A DNA stretch of 5,814 nucleotides from Paracoccaceae bacterium (GTDB lineage: Bacteria; Pseudomonadota; Alphaproteobacteria; Rhodobacterales; Rhodobacteraceae). Of the stretch, positions 1 to 5,517 are shown one piece after another. Made by a program: the position numbers and the translations under genes. The stretch lies in contig JANSYB010000177.1 in the NCBI GenBank assembly GCA_024742655.1, positions 1-5,814 on the forward strand. Direction: 5' to 3'. Below the pieces are notes generated by a model that saw only the letters and a program-made list of their open reading frames with translations, was not told where the DNA came from and made no database searches. Within the stretch, counting starts at the first letter, position 1. Each line of letters starts with the position of its first letter.

Positions 1-1
1 C

Positions 2-283
2 GAGGGCGAGATGAACCTCGATGCCGCGCTTGATGCGGACCTGCGTGAGCGCCTGCTGCCCGACAACCGGCTGGAAGGAGCGGCAAACGTTCTGATCTTT
101 TCCAACGGTGACACGGCGTCGGGCGTGCGCAACATCCTCAAGATGAAGGCTGACGGGCTTGAGGTCGGGCCGATCCTGATGGGCATGGGCAACCGCGCCC
201 ATATCGTGACCCCTTCGATCACGCCGCGCGGCCTGCTGAACATGGCCGCCATCGCGGGAACGCCGGTGGCGCATTACGGATGA
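2..283 (+). CDS. maeB: NADP-dependent malic enzyme, C-terminal fragment (phosphotransacetylase-like domain)
   Basis: This is the last 93 codons of a gene whose start lies left of the window; the frame is open from base 2 (E-G-E-M...) to TGA at 281-283. The fragment reads through EGEMNLDAAL, then DTASGVRNILK, GPILMGMGNRAHIVTP, and ends GTPVAHYG. That pattern is recognised as the end of the phosphate acetyl/butyryltransferase-like domain fused to the malic enzyme core in the MaeB family. MaeB proteins oxidatively decarboxylate malate to pyruvate, usually with NADP; the C-terminal domain generally has no transacetylase activity and is thought to have a regulatory, acetyl-CoA-sensing role. The catalytic malic enzyme domain is not visible here. 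A stand-alone Pta is the alternative, but the C-terminal sequence fits MaeB better. The GC-rich hairpin after the stop suggests the transcript ends here rather than reading into prpE. Confidence 0.85.
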   Translation, partial: EGEMNLDAALDADLRERLLPDNRLEGAANVLIFSNGDTASGVRNILKMKADGLEVGPILMGMGNRAHIVTPSITPRGLLNMAAIAGTPVAHYG

Positions 284-288
284 AATGA

Positions 289-315
289 CGCCGCCGGAAC
301 GACGTCCCGGCGGCG
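289..315 (+). terminator. GC-rich hairpin after maeB, probable terminator without a U-tract
   Basis: A perfect 9-bp stem, CGCCGCCGG (289-297) pairing with CCGGCGGCG (307-315), encloses a 9-nt loop and begins 5 nt after the maeB stop codon. The stem is very stable, but the sequence after it (CCTCGATGCG) lacks a run of T. It therefore does not meet the classical intrinsic terminator pattern. It may stop transcription weakly, act with Rho, or protect the mRNA 3' end. Confidence 0.5.
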
Positions 316-552
316 CCTCGATGCGTCATAAGATTATCAGGTACTCAAATTCACTTCCTGGTGGGTTTCGTGCCGGGTTTCGCCGGCTTCTGCTTCTTGT
401 CGCCCATGGCAACAGCACCTTGTGAAAGACGGGCCGGCCCAACGCCGCGCCCTGAAATACACGGTAGCACGGGCCGCCGGGCGAGGATCGCCTGTTTTCG
501 ACCCGGGCAAGGTCGAATTTGAATACCGCCGATGCACGGCTGGGAATCACCA
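316..552. other. Non-coding stretch between maeB and the prpE control region
   Basis: No convincing gene is seen in this half of the 478-bp maeB-prpE gap. Several overlapping open frames exist on the minus strand, but their translations look like arbitrary GC-rich sequence rather than a protein family. The one part with some appeal is a possible 18-residue lysine/proline-rich peptide on the minus strand (ATG at 407-405, TGA at 353-351; MGDKKQKPAKPGTKPTRK). It has an AAGG about ten bases before its ATG and mostly G or C at third positions. It is far too short to call by coding signal alone. Confidence 0.4.
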
Positions 553-587
553 GATTTGCAGGGGAAGGATTTGCAGTTTTGCAAAAC
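553..587. promoter_or_regulatory. Distal cluster of TTTGCA boxes upstream of prpE
   Basis: Two perfect 9-bp direct repeats of GATTTGCAG (553-561 and 568-576, 15 bp apart) run directly into a perfect 12-bp palindrome GTTTTGCAAAAC (576-587). All three share the TTTGCA core. The core is the half of the TTTGCAAA site reported for ScfR-family regulators (PccR in Rhodobacter sphaeroides, RamB in Corynebacterium), which respond to short-chain acyl-CoAs and control propionate or acetate assimilation genes. The cluster is about 60 bp upstream of the proximal boxes, so it could be an auxiliary activator or repressor site. The sites are seen; the identity of the bound protein is inferred, and no such regulator is encoded in this window. 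Confidence 0.6.
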
Positions 588-612
588 ACCTGCCGGTCGT
601 ACATTCGGAACC

Positions 613-666
613 TCAATTCATCGGGTTTGCAAAAATTTGCAGACTGAATTGACCTGTTAGTGCAAA
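613..666. promoter_or_regulatory. Proximal TTTGCA operator of prpE, nested dyad overlapping the promoter
   Basis: A perfect TTTGCAAA (626-633) is followed two bases later by TTTGCAGA (636-643); read as a dyad, this is TGCAAA-AA-TTTGCA (628-641). It is flanked by an outer perfect inverted repeat, TCAATTCA (613-620) and TGAATTGA (645-652). A sixth box, TGCAAA in the opposite orientation, lies at 661-666. The outer right arm overlaps the likely -35 hexamer, and the last box lies between -35 and -10. This layout allows both activation, from the element just upstream of -35, and occlusion. Assignment to an ScfR/PccR-type regulator rests on the TTTGCAAA motif and on the downstream gene being prpE. 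Confidence 0.6.
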
Positions 667-680
667 TTTCATGCGATAAT
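649..680 (+). promoter_or_regulatory. Predicted prpE promoter, TTGACC with an extended -10
   Basis: TTGACC at 649-654 resembles a sigma-70 -35 hexamer. GATAAT at 675-680 is preceded by TGC, giving the extended -10 form TGnGATAAT. The spacer is 20 bp, longer than the optimal 17, which fits a promoter that needs an activator or relies on the extended -10. Transcription would start near 687, leaving a leader of about 75 nt before the prpE ATG. The prediction is by eye only. Confidence 0.45.
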
Positions 681-761
681 CTGACACGTAATCGGCCAAG
701 TCTCTTGCCGGGGCGCCCTGCCCTCCCTTAACACATCTTCAACCGTCTGGAGGAGGATACG

Positions 762-2654
762 ATGGGATACAAAGAGGTCTATGACAGCTGGAAACAGGAT
801 CCCGAAGGGTTCTGGATGCAGGCCGCGGACGCCATCGACTGGTTCGAGAAACCCACCAGGGCACTGAACGACGACAACGCCCCGCTTTACGAATGGTTCA
901 GCGACGGCATGGTCAACACCTGCTGGAATGCCGTGGATCGCCATGTCGAGGCGGGCCATGGCGACCGGACCGCGATCATCTATGACAGCCCCATCACCGA
1001 TACCAAGCACAAGATCAGCTATGCCGAGCTGCGCGACCGGGTCGCATCCCTGGCGGGTGCCCTGCGCGCCAAGGGCATCGAGAAGGGCGACCGCGTCATC
1101 ATCTACATGCCCATGGTGCCAGAGGCGCTCGAGGCGATGCTGGCCTGTGCCCGTCTGGGCGCTGTCCATTCGGTCGTCTTCGGCGGGTTCGCCGCCAATG
1201 AGCTGGCCGTGCGGATCGACGACGCACAGCCCAAGGCGATCATCGCGGCCTCCTGCGGGCTGGAACCGGGCCGCGTGGTGCATTACAAGCCGCTGCTGGA
1301 CGGCGCCATCGACCAGGCAAGCCACAAGCCAGAGTTCTGCGTCATCTTTCAGCGCGAACAGGAGGTTGCGCATCTCGAAGACGGGCGCGACGTGGATTGG
1401 CACGCTTTCCAGTACGGGGTGGAGCCGGCCGAATGTGTCCCGGTGGAGGGCAACCACCCGGCCTATATCCTCTACACCTCCGGGACGACGGGCGCGCCCA
1501 AGGGCGTGATCCGCGCGACGGGCGGGCACCTGGTGGCGTTGAACTGGACGATGAAGAATATCTACAACGTCGATCCGGGCGATGTGTTCTGGGCGGCCTC
1601 GGACGTGGGATGGGTCGTCGGGCACAGCTATATCTGCTATGGCCCGCTGATCCACGGCAACACCACCATCGTGTTCGAGGGCAAGCCCGTGGGCACACCC
1701 GATGCCGGCACGTTCTGGCGGGTGATCTCGGAACACAACGTGCGCAGCTTCTTTACCGCACCCACGGCCTTCCGCGCGATCAAGCGCGAGGATCCCAAGG
1801 GCGAATGCCTGAAGGATTACGACATTTCCTGCCTGCGCGCGCTCTACCTGGCGGGCGAACGCGCCGACCCAGACACGATCGAATGGGCGCAGAAGATCAT
1901 GGGCGTGCCCGTCTATGACCATTGGTGGCAGACCGAAACCGGCTGGACCATCGCGGGCAACCCCGCGGGGGTCGAGGCGTTGCCGGTCAAGATCGGCTCA
2001 CCCACCGTGGCGATGCCGGGCTACGATATCCAGATCCTCGACGAGGCGGGCCACCAGATGCCCGCGGGCGAACTGGGCGCGATCGCCGTCAAGCTGCCGC
2101 TGCCCCCCGGCACCCTGCCCAACCTCTGGAACGCCGAGGATCGGTTCCGCAAATCCTATCTGACCACCTTCCCGGGCTATTACGAGACGGGCGATGCCGG
2201 AATGATCGACGAGGATGGCTATGTCTACATCATGGCGCGCACCGATGACGTGATCAACGTGGCCGGGCACCGCCTGTCCACGGGCGGCATGGAAGAGGTA
2301 CTGGCCGCCCATCCCGACGTGGCCGAATGCGCCGTGATCGGCGTGACAGATGAACTCAAGGGGCAACTTCCCGTCGGCTTTGTCTGCCTGACCAAGGGCG
2401 TGGACCGCGCCCATGACGAGATCGCAAAGGAATGTGTGAAGCTGGTCCGCGAGAAGATCGGCCCGGTTGCGGCCTTCAAGTTGGCCCTGGTGGTGGACCG
2501 CCTGCCCAAGACGCGGTCGGGCAAGATCCTGCGCGCAACGATGGTCAAGATCGCCGATGGCGAGGAATTCAAGATGCCCGCCACGATCGACGATCCCGCC
2601 ATCCTTGACGAGATCCGCGAGGCACTCCAATCTATCGGGTATGCCAAGGCGTAA
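762..2654 (+). CDS. prpE: Propionyl-CoA synthetase (propionate--CoA ligase)
   Basis: A 630-residue AMP-forming acyl-CoA synthetase that activates propionate to propionyl-CoA through a propionyl-adenylate, in the cytoplasm. The ATG is set by a strong Shine-Dalgarno AGGAGG (751-756), five bases upstream. The P-loop-like motif YTSGTTGAPKG is at residues 238-248, and the adenine-binding motif DHWWQTETGW at 386-395. The ribose-binding YETGD is at 474-478, the hinge-region ARTDDVINVAGHR at 492-504, and the catalytic lysine is K588 in PKTRSGK. The stretch WVVGHSYICYGPLIHGNTT, and WW before QTETGW, are typical of PrpE/ACSS3 rather than acetyl-CoA synthetase; the length is normal for the family. In roseobacters PrpE-like enzymes also take part in acrylate or DMSP-derived C3 acid metabolism, so substrates other than propionate are possible. 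Regulation is probably by acyl-CoA-responsive TTTGCA boxes upstream. K588 lies in the context commonly acetylated by Pat-type enzymes in this family. The 3' end overlaps the next gene by 14 bp. Confidence 0.92.
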   Translation: MGYKEVYDSWKQDPEGFWMQAADAIDWFEKPTRALNDDNAPLYEWFSDGMVNTCWNAVDRHVEAGHGDRTAIIYDSPITDTKHKISYAELRDRVASLAGALRAKGIEKGDRVIIYMPMVPEALEAMLACARLGAVHSVVFGGFAANELAVRIDDAQPKAIIAASCGLEPGRVVHYKPLLDGAIDQASHKPEFCVIFQREQEVAHLEDGRDVDWHAFQYGVEPAECVPVEGNHPAYILYTSGTTGAPKGVIRATGGHLVALNWTMKNIYNVDPGDVFWAASDVGWVVGHSYICYGPLIHGNTTIVFEGKPVGTPDAGTFWRVISEHNVRSFFTAPTAFRAIKREDPKGECLKDYDISCLRALYLAGERADPDTIEWAQKIMGVPVYDHWWQTETGWTIAGNPAGVEALPVKIGSPTVAMPGYDIQILDEAGHQMPAGELGAIAVKLPLPPGTLPNLWNAEDRFRKSYLTTFPGYYETGDAGMIDEDGYVYIMARTDDVINVAGHRLSTGGMEEVLAAHPDVAECAVIGVTDELKGQLPVGFVCLTKGVDRAHDEIAKECVKLVREKIGPVAAFKLALVVDRLPKTRSGKILRATMVKIADGEEFKMPATIDDPAILDEIREALQSIGYAKA

Positions 2655-3207
2655 CACATGGATCACGGGCCGCGGGCTGGCACTTCTGCTCGCGGCGTGG
2701 CTTGCGCTCCCGGCGGTGGCGGAGCAGCGGATGATCGAGGATTTCACAGGCGAAACCGGGAACTGGCGGTTCTTCACCGATCAGGTCATGGGCGGCGTGT
2801 CCGAAGGGCAGGCAAGGATCGAGCGCGAAGGCGACATCGCGTATCTGCACCTGACCGGCGATGTCAGCACCAAGAACCGGGGCGGGTTCATTCAGGCGCG
2901 CCGCGACCTGTCCAAGCCCCTGCCTGATGGCGCACAAGCGCTGCACCTGCGGGTGCGCGGGGATGGGCAGACCTATTTCATCCACCTGCGCACAGGCGCC
3001 ACCTTGCTGCCATGGCAATATTATCAGGCCGCCTTCCCGACCACGGCGGATTGGCGGGATGTGACGCTGTCTCTTTCGGATTTCAAACCGTCCGGCCGGA
3101 TGCTGCCGAAGGTGCCCAAGGCCGGGTCGATCCAAAGCGTGGCGCTTGTCGCCTATGGCCGCGATCACGCCGCGGATGTCTCACTGGCGCGGATCACGGC
3201 GGAATGA
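2641..3207 (+). CDS. Exported CIA30 (NDUFAF1-like) family protein
   Basis: A 188-residue protein with a clear Sec signal peptide: a basic start (MPRRN), a hydrophobic core LALLLAAWLALP, and a likely AVA cleavage site after residue 27. The mature part matches the CIA30 fold: IEDFTGE (32-38), NWRFFTDQVMGGVSEG (41-56), STKNRGGF (76-83), a tract around the conserved PWQYYQAAF (124-132), and a C-terminal SIQSVALVAYG segment. CIA30/NDUFAF1 is a complex I assembly factor in mitochondria. Bacterial relatives are exported, have a galactose-binding-like beta-sandwich, and their function is not established. The ATG lies inside the end of prpE, giving a 14-bp overlap. The preceding bases (CAATCTATCGGGT) offer no good ribosome-binding site, so translation is probably coupled to prpE. 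No better in-frame start exists before the signal peptide. The role in propionate metabolism, if any, is unknown; a periplasmic location means it cannot act directly with PrpE. Confidence 0.82.
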   Translation: MPRRNTWITGRGLALLLAAWLALPAVAEQRMIEDFTGETGNWRFFTDQVMGGVSEGQARIEREGDIAYLHLTGDVSTKNRGGFIQARRDLSKPLPDGAQALHLRVRGDGQTYFIHLRTGATLLPWQYYQAAFPTTADWRDVTLSLSDFKPSGRMLPKVPKAGSIQSVALVAYGRDHAADVSLARITAE

Positions 3208-3212
3208 CACGC

Positions 3213-3980
3213 TCATTCGAACTGTTCGCGGATCAGCCGCTCTTCCAGACCGTGGCCGGGATCGAACAGGATACGATGCTCGATACTGGATTCTGACTGG
3301 ATTTCGACCCAGAGCACGTTCCTGATCCAGTTGCTGTCGGCATCGGCCATGACCGGCCGTTTTTCGGGGTCGATCACGTCGAAGCGGACATGCGCCGTCT
3401 TGGGCAGCAAAGCCCCGCGCCAACGACGAGGGCGGAACGCGGCGACGGCCGTCAGGGCCAGCACATCCGAGCCGATCGGCAGGATGGGACCATGCGCGCT
3501 GTAATTATACGCGGTCGACCCGGCGGGCGTGGCCACCAGCGCCCCGTCGCAGACCAGTTCCTGCAGGCGCAAACGCCCGTCGATCGTGATGCGCAGCTTG
3601 GCCGCCTGGGGGCCGGCACGCAGCAGGGAGACCTCGTTGATGGCCATGGCCTCGTGCACTTGCCCATCCTCTGCCTGTGCCTTCATAGACAGCGGGTTGA
3701 TGACCTCTTCCTCGGCCTCGGCCAGACGGTCGAGCAGGTCGGTCTCACCATACTCGTTCATCAGAAAGCCGACCGTGCCGCGGTTCATGCCGTAGACGGG
3801 TATGTTCAGGCTTTGGGTCCGCAACAAGGTGTGCAGCATGAAGCCGTCACCGCCAAGGGCCACGATCACATCGGCCTCGGCCTCGGCGACATTGCCGAAC
3901 CGCGCGACAAGCGCTGCGCGTGCAGTCTGGGCCAGCGGTACATCACTGGCCACAAAGGCGATTTTCCGTGTCTGTCCCAT
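3213..3980 (-). CDS. nadK: NAD kinase
   Basis: A 255-residue ATP-NAD kinase that phosphorylates NAD to NADP in the cytoplasm. The defining GGDG motif is at residues 43-46 ([12 protein letters not shown]). It is followed by [15 protein letters not shown] (63-77), the INEV motif (114-117) of the NAD site, and [18 protein letters not shown] (150-167), the glycine-rich active-site segment. The short stretch before GGDG and the total length fit the compact alphaproteobacterial form. The start chosen is the ATG at 3980-3978 ([13 protein letters not shown]), because the family begins with this beta strand. An upstream in-frame ATG at 4067 would add 29 arginine-rich residues with no family resemblance. 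An AGGA just before the ATG is a poor Shine-Dalgarno match at very short spacing. The gene converges on the CIA30 gene with a 5-bp gap and is divergent from glyA. Confidence 0.93.
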   Translation of the reverse strand: MGQTRKIAFVASDVPLAQTARAALVARFGNVAEAEADVIVALGGDGFMLHTLLRTQSLNIPVYGMNRGTVGFLMNEYGETDLLDRLAEAEEEVINPLSMKAQAEDGQVHEAMAINEVSLLRAGPQAAKLRITIDGRLRLQELVCDGALVATPAGSTAYNYSAHGPILPIGSDVLALTAVAAFRPRRWRGALLPKTAHVRFDVIDPEKRPVMADADSNWIRNVLWVEIQSESSIEHRILFDPGHGLEERLIREQFE

Positions 3981-4043
3981 GGTCCTGCGTTTCCCGCACC
4001 GGTTTTGCCTGCGGATCGAAACACAAAAGCAGCGCCTGCGCCA

Positions 4044-4062
4044 GCGTTGCCGGACGCAACGC
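4044..4062. repeat. Inverted repeat in the nadK-glyA divergent region
   Basis: Perfect 7-bp arms GCGTTGC (4044-4050) and GCAACGC (4056-4062) flank a 5-bp spacer CGGAC. The repeat lies 64-82 bp upstream of the nadK ATG and about 85 bp upstream of glyA, between two divergent genes. It could be an operator, or a hairpin in the nadK leader if transcription starts to its right. It lacks a following T-run in either direction. No known regulator motif is recognised. Confidence 0.4.
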
Positions 4063-4074
4063 CGCATTTGTCGC

Positions 4075-4101
4075 TTTACAACCTTTAAAACACGCTATGT
4101 T
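4075..4101 (+). promoter_or_regulatory. Possible glyA promoter
   Basis: TTTACA (4075-4080) and TATGTT (4096-4101) are the best sigma-70-like hexamers upstream of glyA, in a locally AT-rich patch (CTTTAAAACACGCTATG). The 15-bp spacer is shorter than ideal, so the call is weak. Transcription would start near 4108, giving a leader of roughly 37 nt. That is too short for a riboswitch. Confidence 0.3.
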
Positions 4102-4113
4102 TCCGATAGGAAA
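4100..4113. repeat. Small dyad TTTCC-GATA-GGAAA in the glyA leader region
   Basis: A perfect 5-bp inverted repeat with a 4-bp centre overlaps the predicted -10 and start region of glyA. It could be a small operator or a weak 5' hairpin. At this length it could also be chance. It is recorded because it is the clearest symmetrical element next to the glyA start. Confidence 0.25.
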
Positions 4114-4144
4114 TCACGAATATCCCACGCACGGAGTTGGAATC

Positions 4145-5452
4145 ATGCCACATGACGGACAGCAGCCTTTTGTTTCAGAAGGTTTTTTCACCGAATCGCT
4201 TACCTCTCGCGACCCTGAAATCGCCAAGGCCATCGGTCTTGAGCTTGGCCGCCAGCGCGAAGAGATCGAACTGATCGCTTCGGAGAATATCGTCTCTGCC
4301 GCCGTGATGGAGGCGCAGGGCAGCGTGATGACCAACAAGTATGCCGAAGGCTATCCCGGCCGGCGCTACTATGGCGGGTGCCAGTTCGTCGACATCGCCG
4401 AAAACCTCGCGATCGAGCGCGCCTGCAAGCTGTTCGGCTGTGGCTTTGCCAACGTGCAGCCCAACTCGGGCAGCCAGGCCAACCAGGGTGTGTTCACCGC
4501 CCTGCTGAAGCCGGGTGATACCATTCTGGGCATGAGCCTTGACGCCGGTGGTCACCTGACCCACGGCGCCGCGCCCAACCAGTCGGGCAAGTGGTTCAAC
4601 GCCGTGCAATACGGCGTGAAGCGCGACACGCTGGACGTGGACTACGACGAGATCGCCCGTCTGGCCGCCGAACATAAGCCGAAAATGATCATCGCCGGCG
4701 GCTCGGCCATCCCGCGCCAACTGGATTTCGCCAAGTTCCGCGAGATCGCCGACAGCGTCGGTGCCTATGTGCTGGCCGATGTGGCGCATTTCGCCGGGCT
4801 GATCGCGGCGGGTGAATACCCCAACCCGTTCCCGCATGTGCATGTGGCGACCACGACCACGCATAAAACCCTGCGCGGCCCGCGCGGCGGCATGATCCTG
4901 ACCGATGACGAGGCACTGGCCAAGAAGTTCAACTCGGCCATCTTCCCCGGCATTCAGGGTGGCCCGCTGATGCATGTGATCGCGGCCAAGGCCGTGGCCT
5001 TTGGCGAGGCGCTGCGCCCCGAGTTCAAGACCTACATCCAGCAGGTGATCGCCAACGCCCAGGCGCTGAGCGACCAGCTGATCAAGGGTGGTCTGGATAC
5101 CGTGACCCACGGCACCGACACGCATGTCCTTCTGGTGGACCTGCGCCCCAAGGGTGTGAAAGGCAACGCGACCGAAAAGGCGCTTGGCCGGGCCCACATC
5201 ACCTGCAACAAGAACGGCGTGCCCTTCGACCCCGAAAAGCCGACCGTGACCAGCGGTATCCGCCTTGGATCGCCCGCGGGCACGACCCGTGGCTTCGGCG
5301 AGGACGAGTTCCGCCAGATTGCCGACTGGATCGTCGAGGTCGTGGACGGCCTTGCCGCCAACGGCGAAGAAGGTAACGGCGCGGTCGAGGCCAAGGTCAA
5401 GGCCGAGGTCGAGGCGCTTTGTGCCCGCTTCCCGATGTATCCCAACATCTGA
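4145..5452 (+). CDS. glyA: Serine hydroxymethyltransferase
   Basis: A 435-residue PLP enzyme that interconverts serine and tetrahydrofolate with glycine and 5,10-methylenetetrahydrofolate, the main cellular source of one-carbon units; it acts in the cytoplasm as a homodimer or tetramer. Visible signatures are [22 protein letters not shown], and [26 protein letters not shown] carries D212 and H215, which contact and stack on [17 protein letters not shown] carries the Schiff-base lysine K241. The C-terminal [17 protein letters not shown] contains the substrate carboxylate-binding arginine. Length is usual for the family, slightly longer than E. coli GlyA because of the N-terminal extension seen in Rhodobacterales. 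The ATG at 4145 follows GGAG (4133-4136) at eight bases; the frame is open further left, but that sequence does not look like GlyA. The gene stands alone between a divergent nadK and a strong terminator, so it is probably monocistronic. Confidence 0.96.
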   Translation: MPHDGQQPFVSEGFFTESLTSRDPEIAKAIGLELGRQREEIELIASENIVSAAVMEAQGSVMTNKYAEGYPGRRYYGGCQFVDIAENLAIERACKLFGCGFANVQPNSGSQANQGVFTALLKPGDTILGMSLDAGGHLTHGAAPNQSGKWFNAVQYGVKRDTLDVDYDEIARLAAEHKPKMIIAGGSAIPRQLDFAKFREIADSVGAYVLADVAHFAGLIAAGEYPNPFPHVHVATTTTHKTLRGPRGGMILTDDEALAKKFNSAIFPGIQGGPLMHVIAAKAVAFGEALRPEFKTYIQQVIANAQALSDQLIKGGLDTVTHGTDTHVLLVDLRPKGVKGNATEKALGRAHITCNKNGVPFDPEKPTVTSGIRLGSPAGTTRGFGEDEFRQIADWIVEVVDGLAANGEEGNGAVEAKVKAEVEALCARFPMYPNI

Positions 5453-5473
5453 ACCGGGACACACTCAAATCAG

Positions 5474-5510
5474 GCCCCGCGTTGCCCTGTGCAGCGCGGG
5501 GCTTTTTCTT
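5474..5510 (+). terminator. Intrinsic terminator of glyA
   Basis: A 12-bp stem, GCCCCGCGTTGC (5474-5485) with GCAGCGCGGGGC (5491-5502), contains one G-U pair and a 5-nt loop, and is followed directly by TTTTTCTT (5503-5510). It begins 21 bp after the glyA stop codon. This is a textbook Rho-independent terminator for the + strand. On the minus strand the hairpin is also available to the convergent gene at right, but the following sequence (CTGATTTGAG) has only a poor U-tract. Confidence 0.92.
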
Positions 5511-5517
5511 GGCGAGC

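Noticed and set aside
422..652. 76-codon + strand open frame before prpE
   Set aside because: It runs through the TTTGCA boxes, has no ribosome-binding site and reads as random sequence. The boxes explain this region better.
669..1922. 417-codon open frame on the minus strand
   Set aside because: It lies antisense to prpE, whose motifs and codon pattern are unambiguous. Long antisense frames are a by-product of GC-rich coding DNA, and the translation shows no family features.
2467..2640. Upstream in-frame extension of the CIA30 gene into prpE
   Set aside because: It would bury the signal peptide behind about 58 arginine-rich residues that are an out-of-frame reading of prpE.
1998..2777. 259-codon open frame on the minus strand spanning the prpE-CIA30 junction
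   Set aside because: It is antisense to two well-supported genes and has no family resemblance.
3981..4067. N-terminal extension of nadK from an upstream ATG
   Set aside because: The added 29 residues are arginine-rich, unlike any NAD kinase start, and would consume most of the divergent promoter region including the 7-bp inverted repeat.
3920..4144. N-terminal extension of glyA
   Set aside because: The in-frame sequence upstream overlaps nadK on the other strand and does not resemble GlyA. The ATG at 4145 has GGAG at good spacing.
4100..4144. Glycine or SAM/SAH-type riboswitch ahead of glyA
   Set aside because: The predicted leader is only about 37 nt and shows no multi-helix structure; only a 5-bp dyad is present.
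5374..5425. Repetitive GAGGTCGAGGC/AAGGTCAAGGC tract at the end of glyA
   Set aside because: It encodes an alternating Glu/Lys/Val/Ala helix at the GlyA C-terminus and needs no separate explanation as a DNA repeat.
4175..5464. 429-codon open frame on the minus strand
   Set aside because: It is an antisense shadow of glyA; the sequence is histidine/glycine/valine-rich and lacks any recognised domain.
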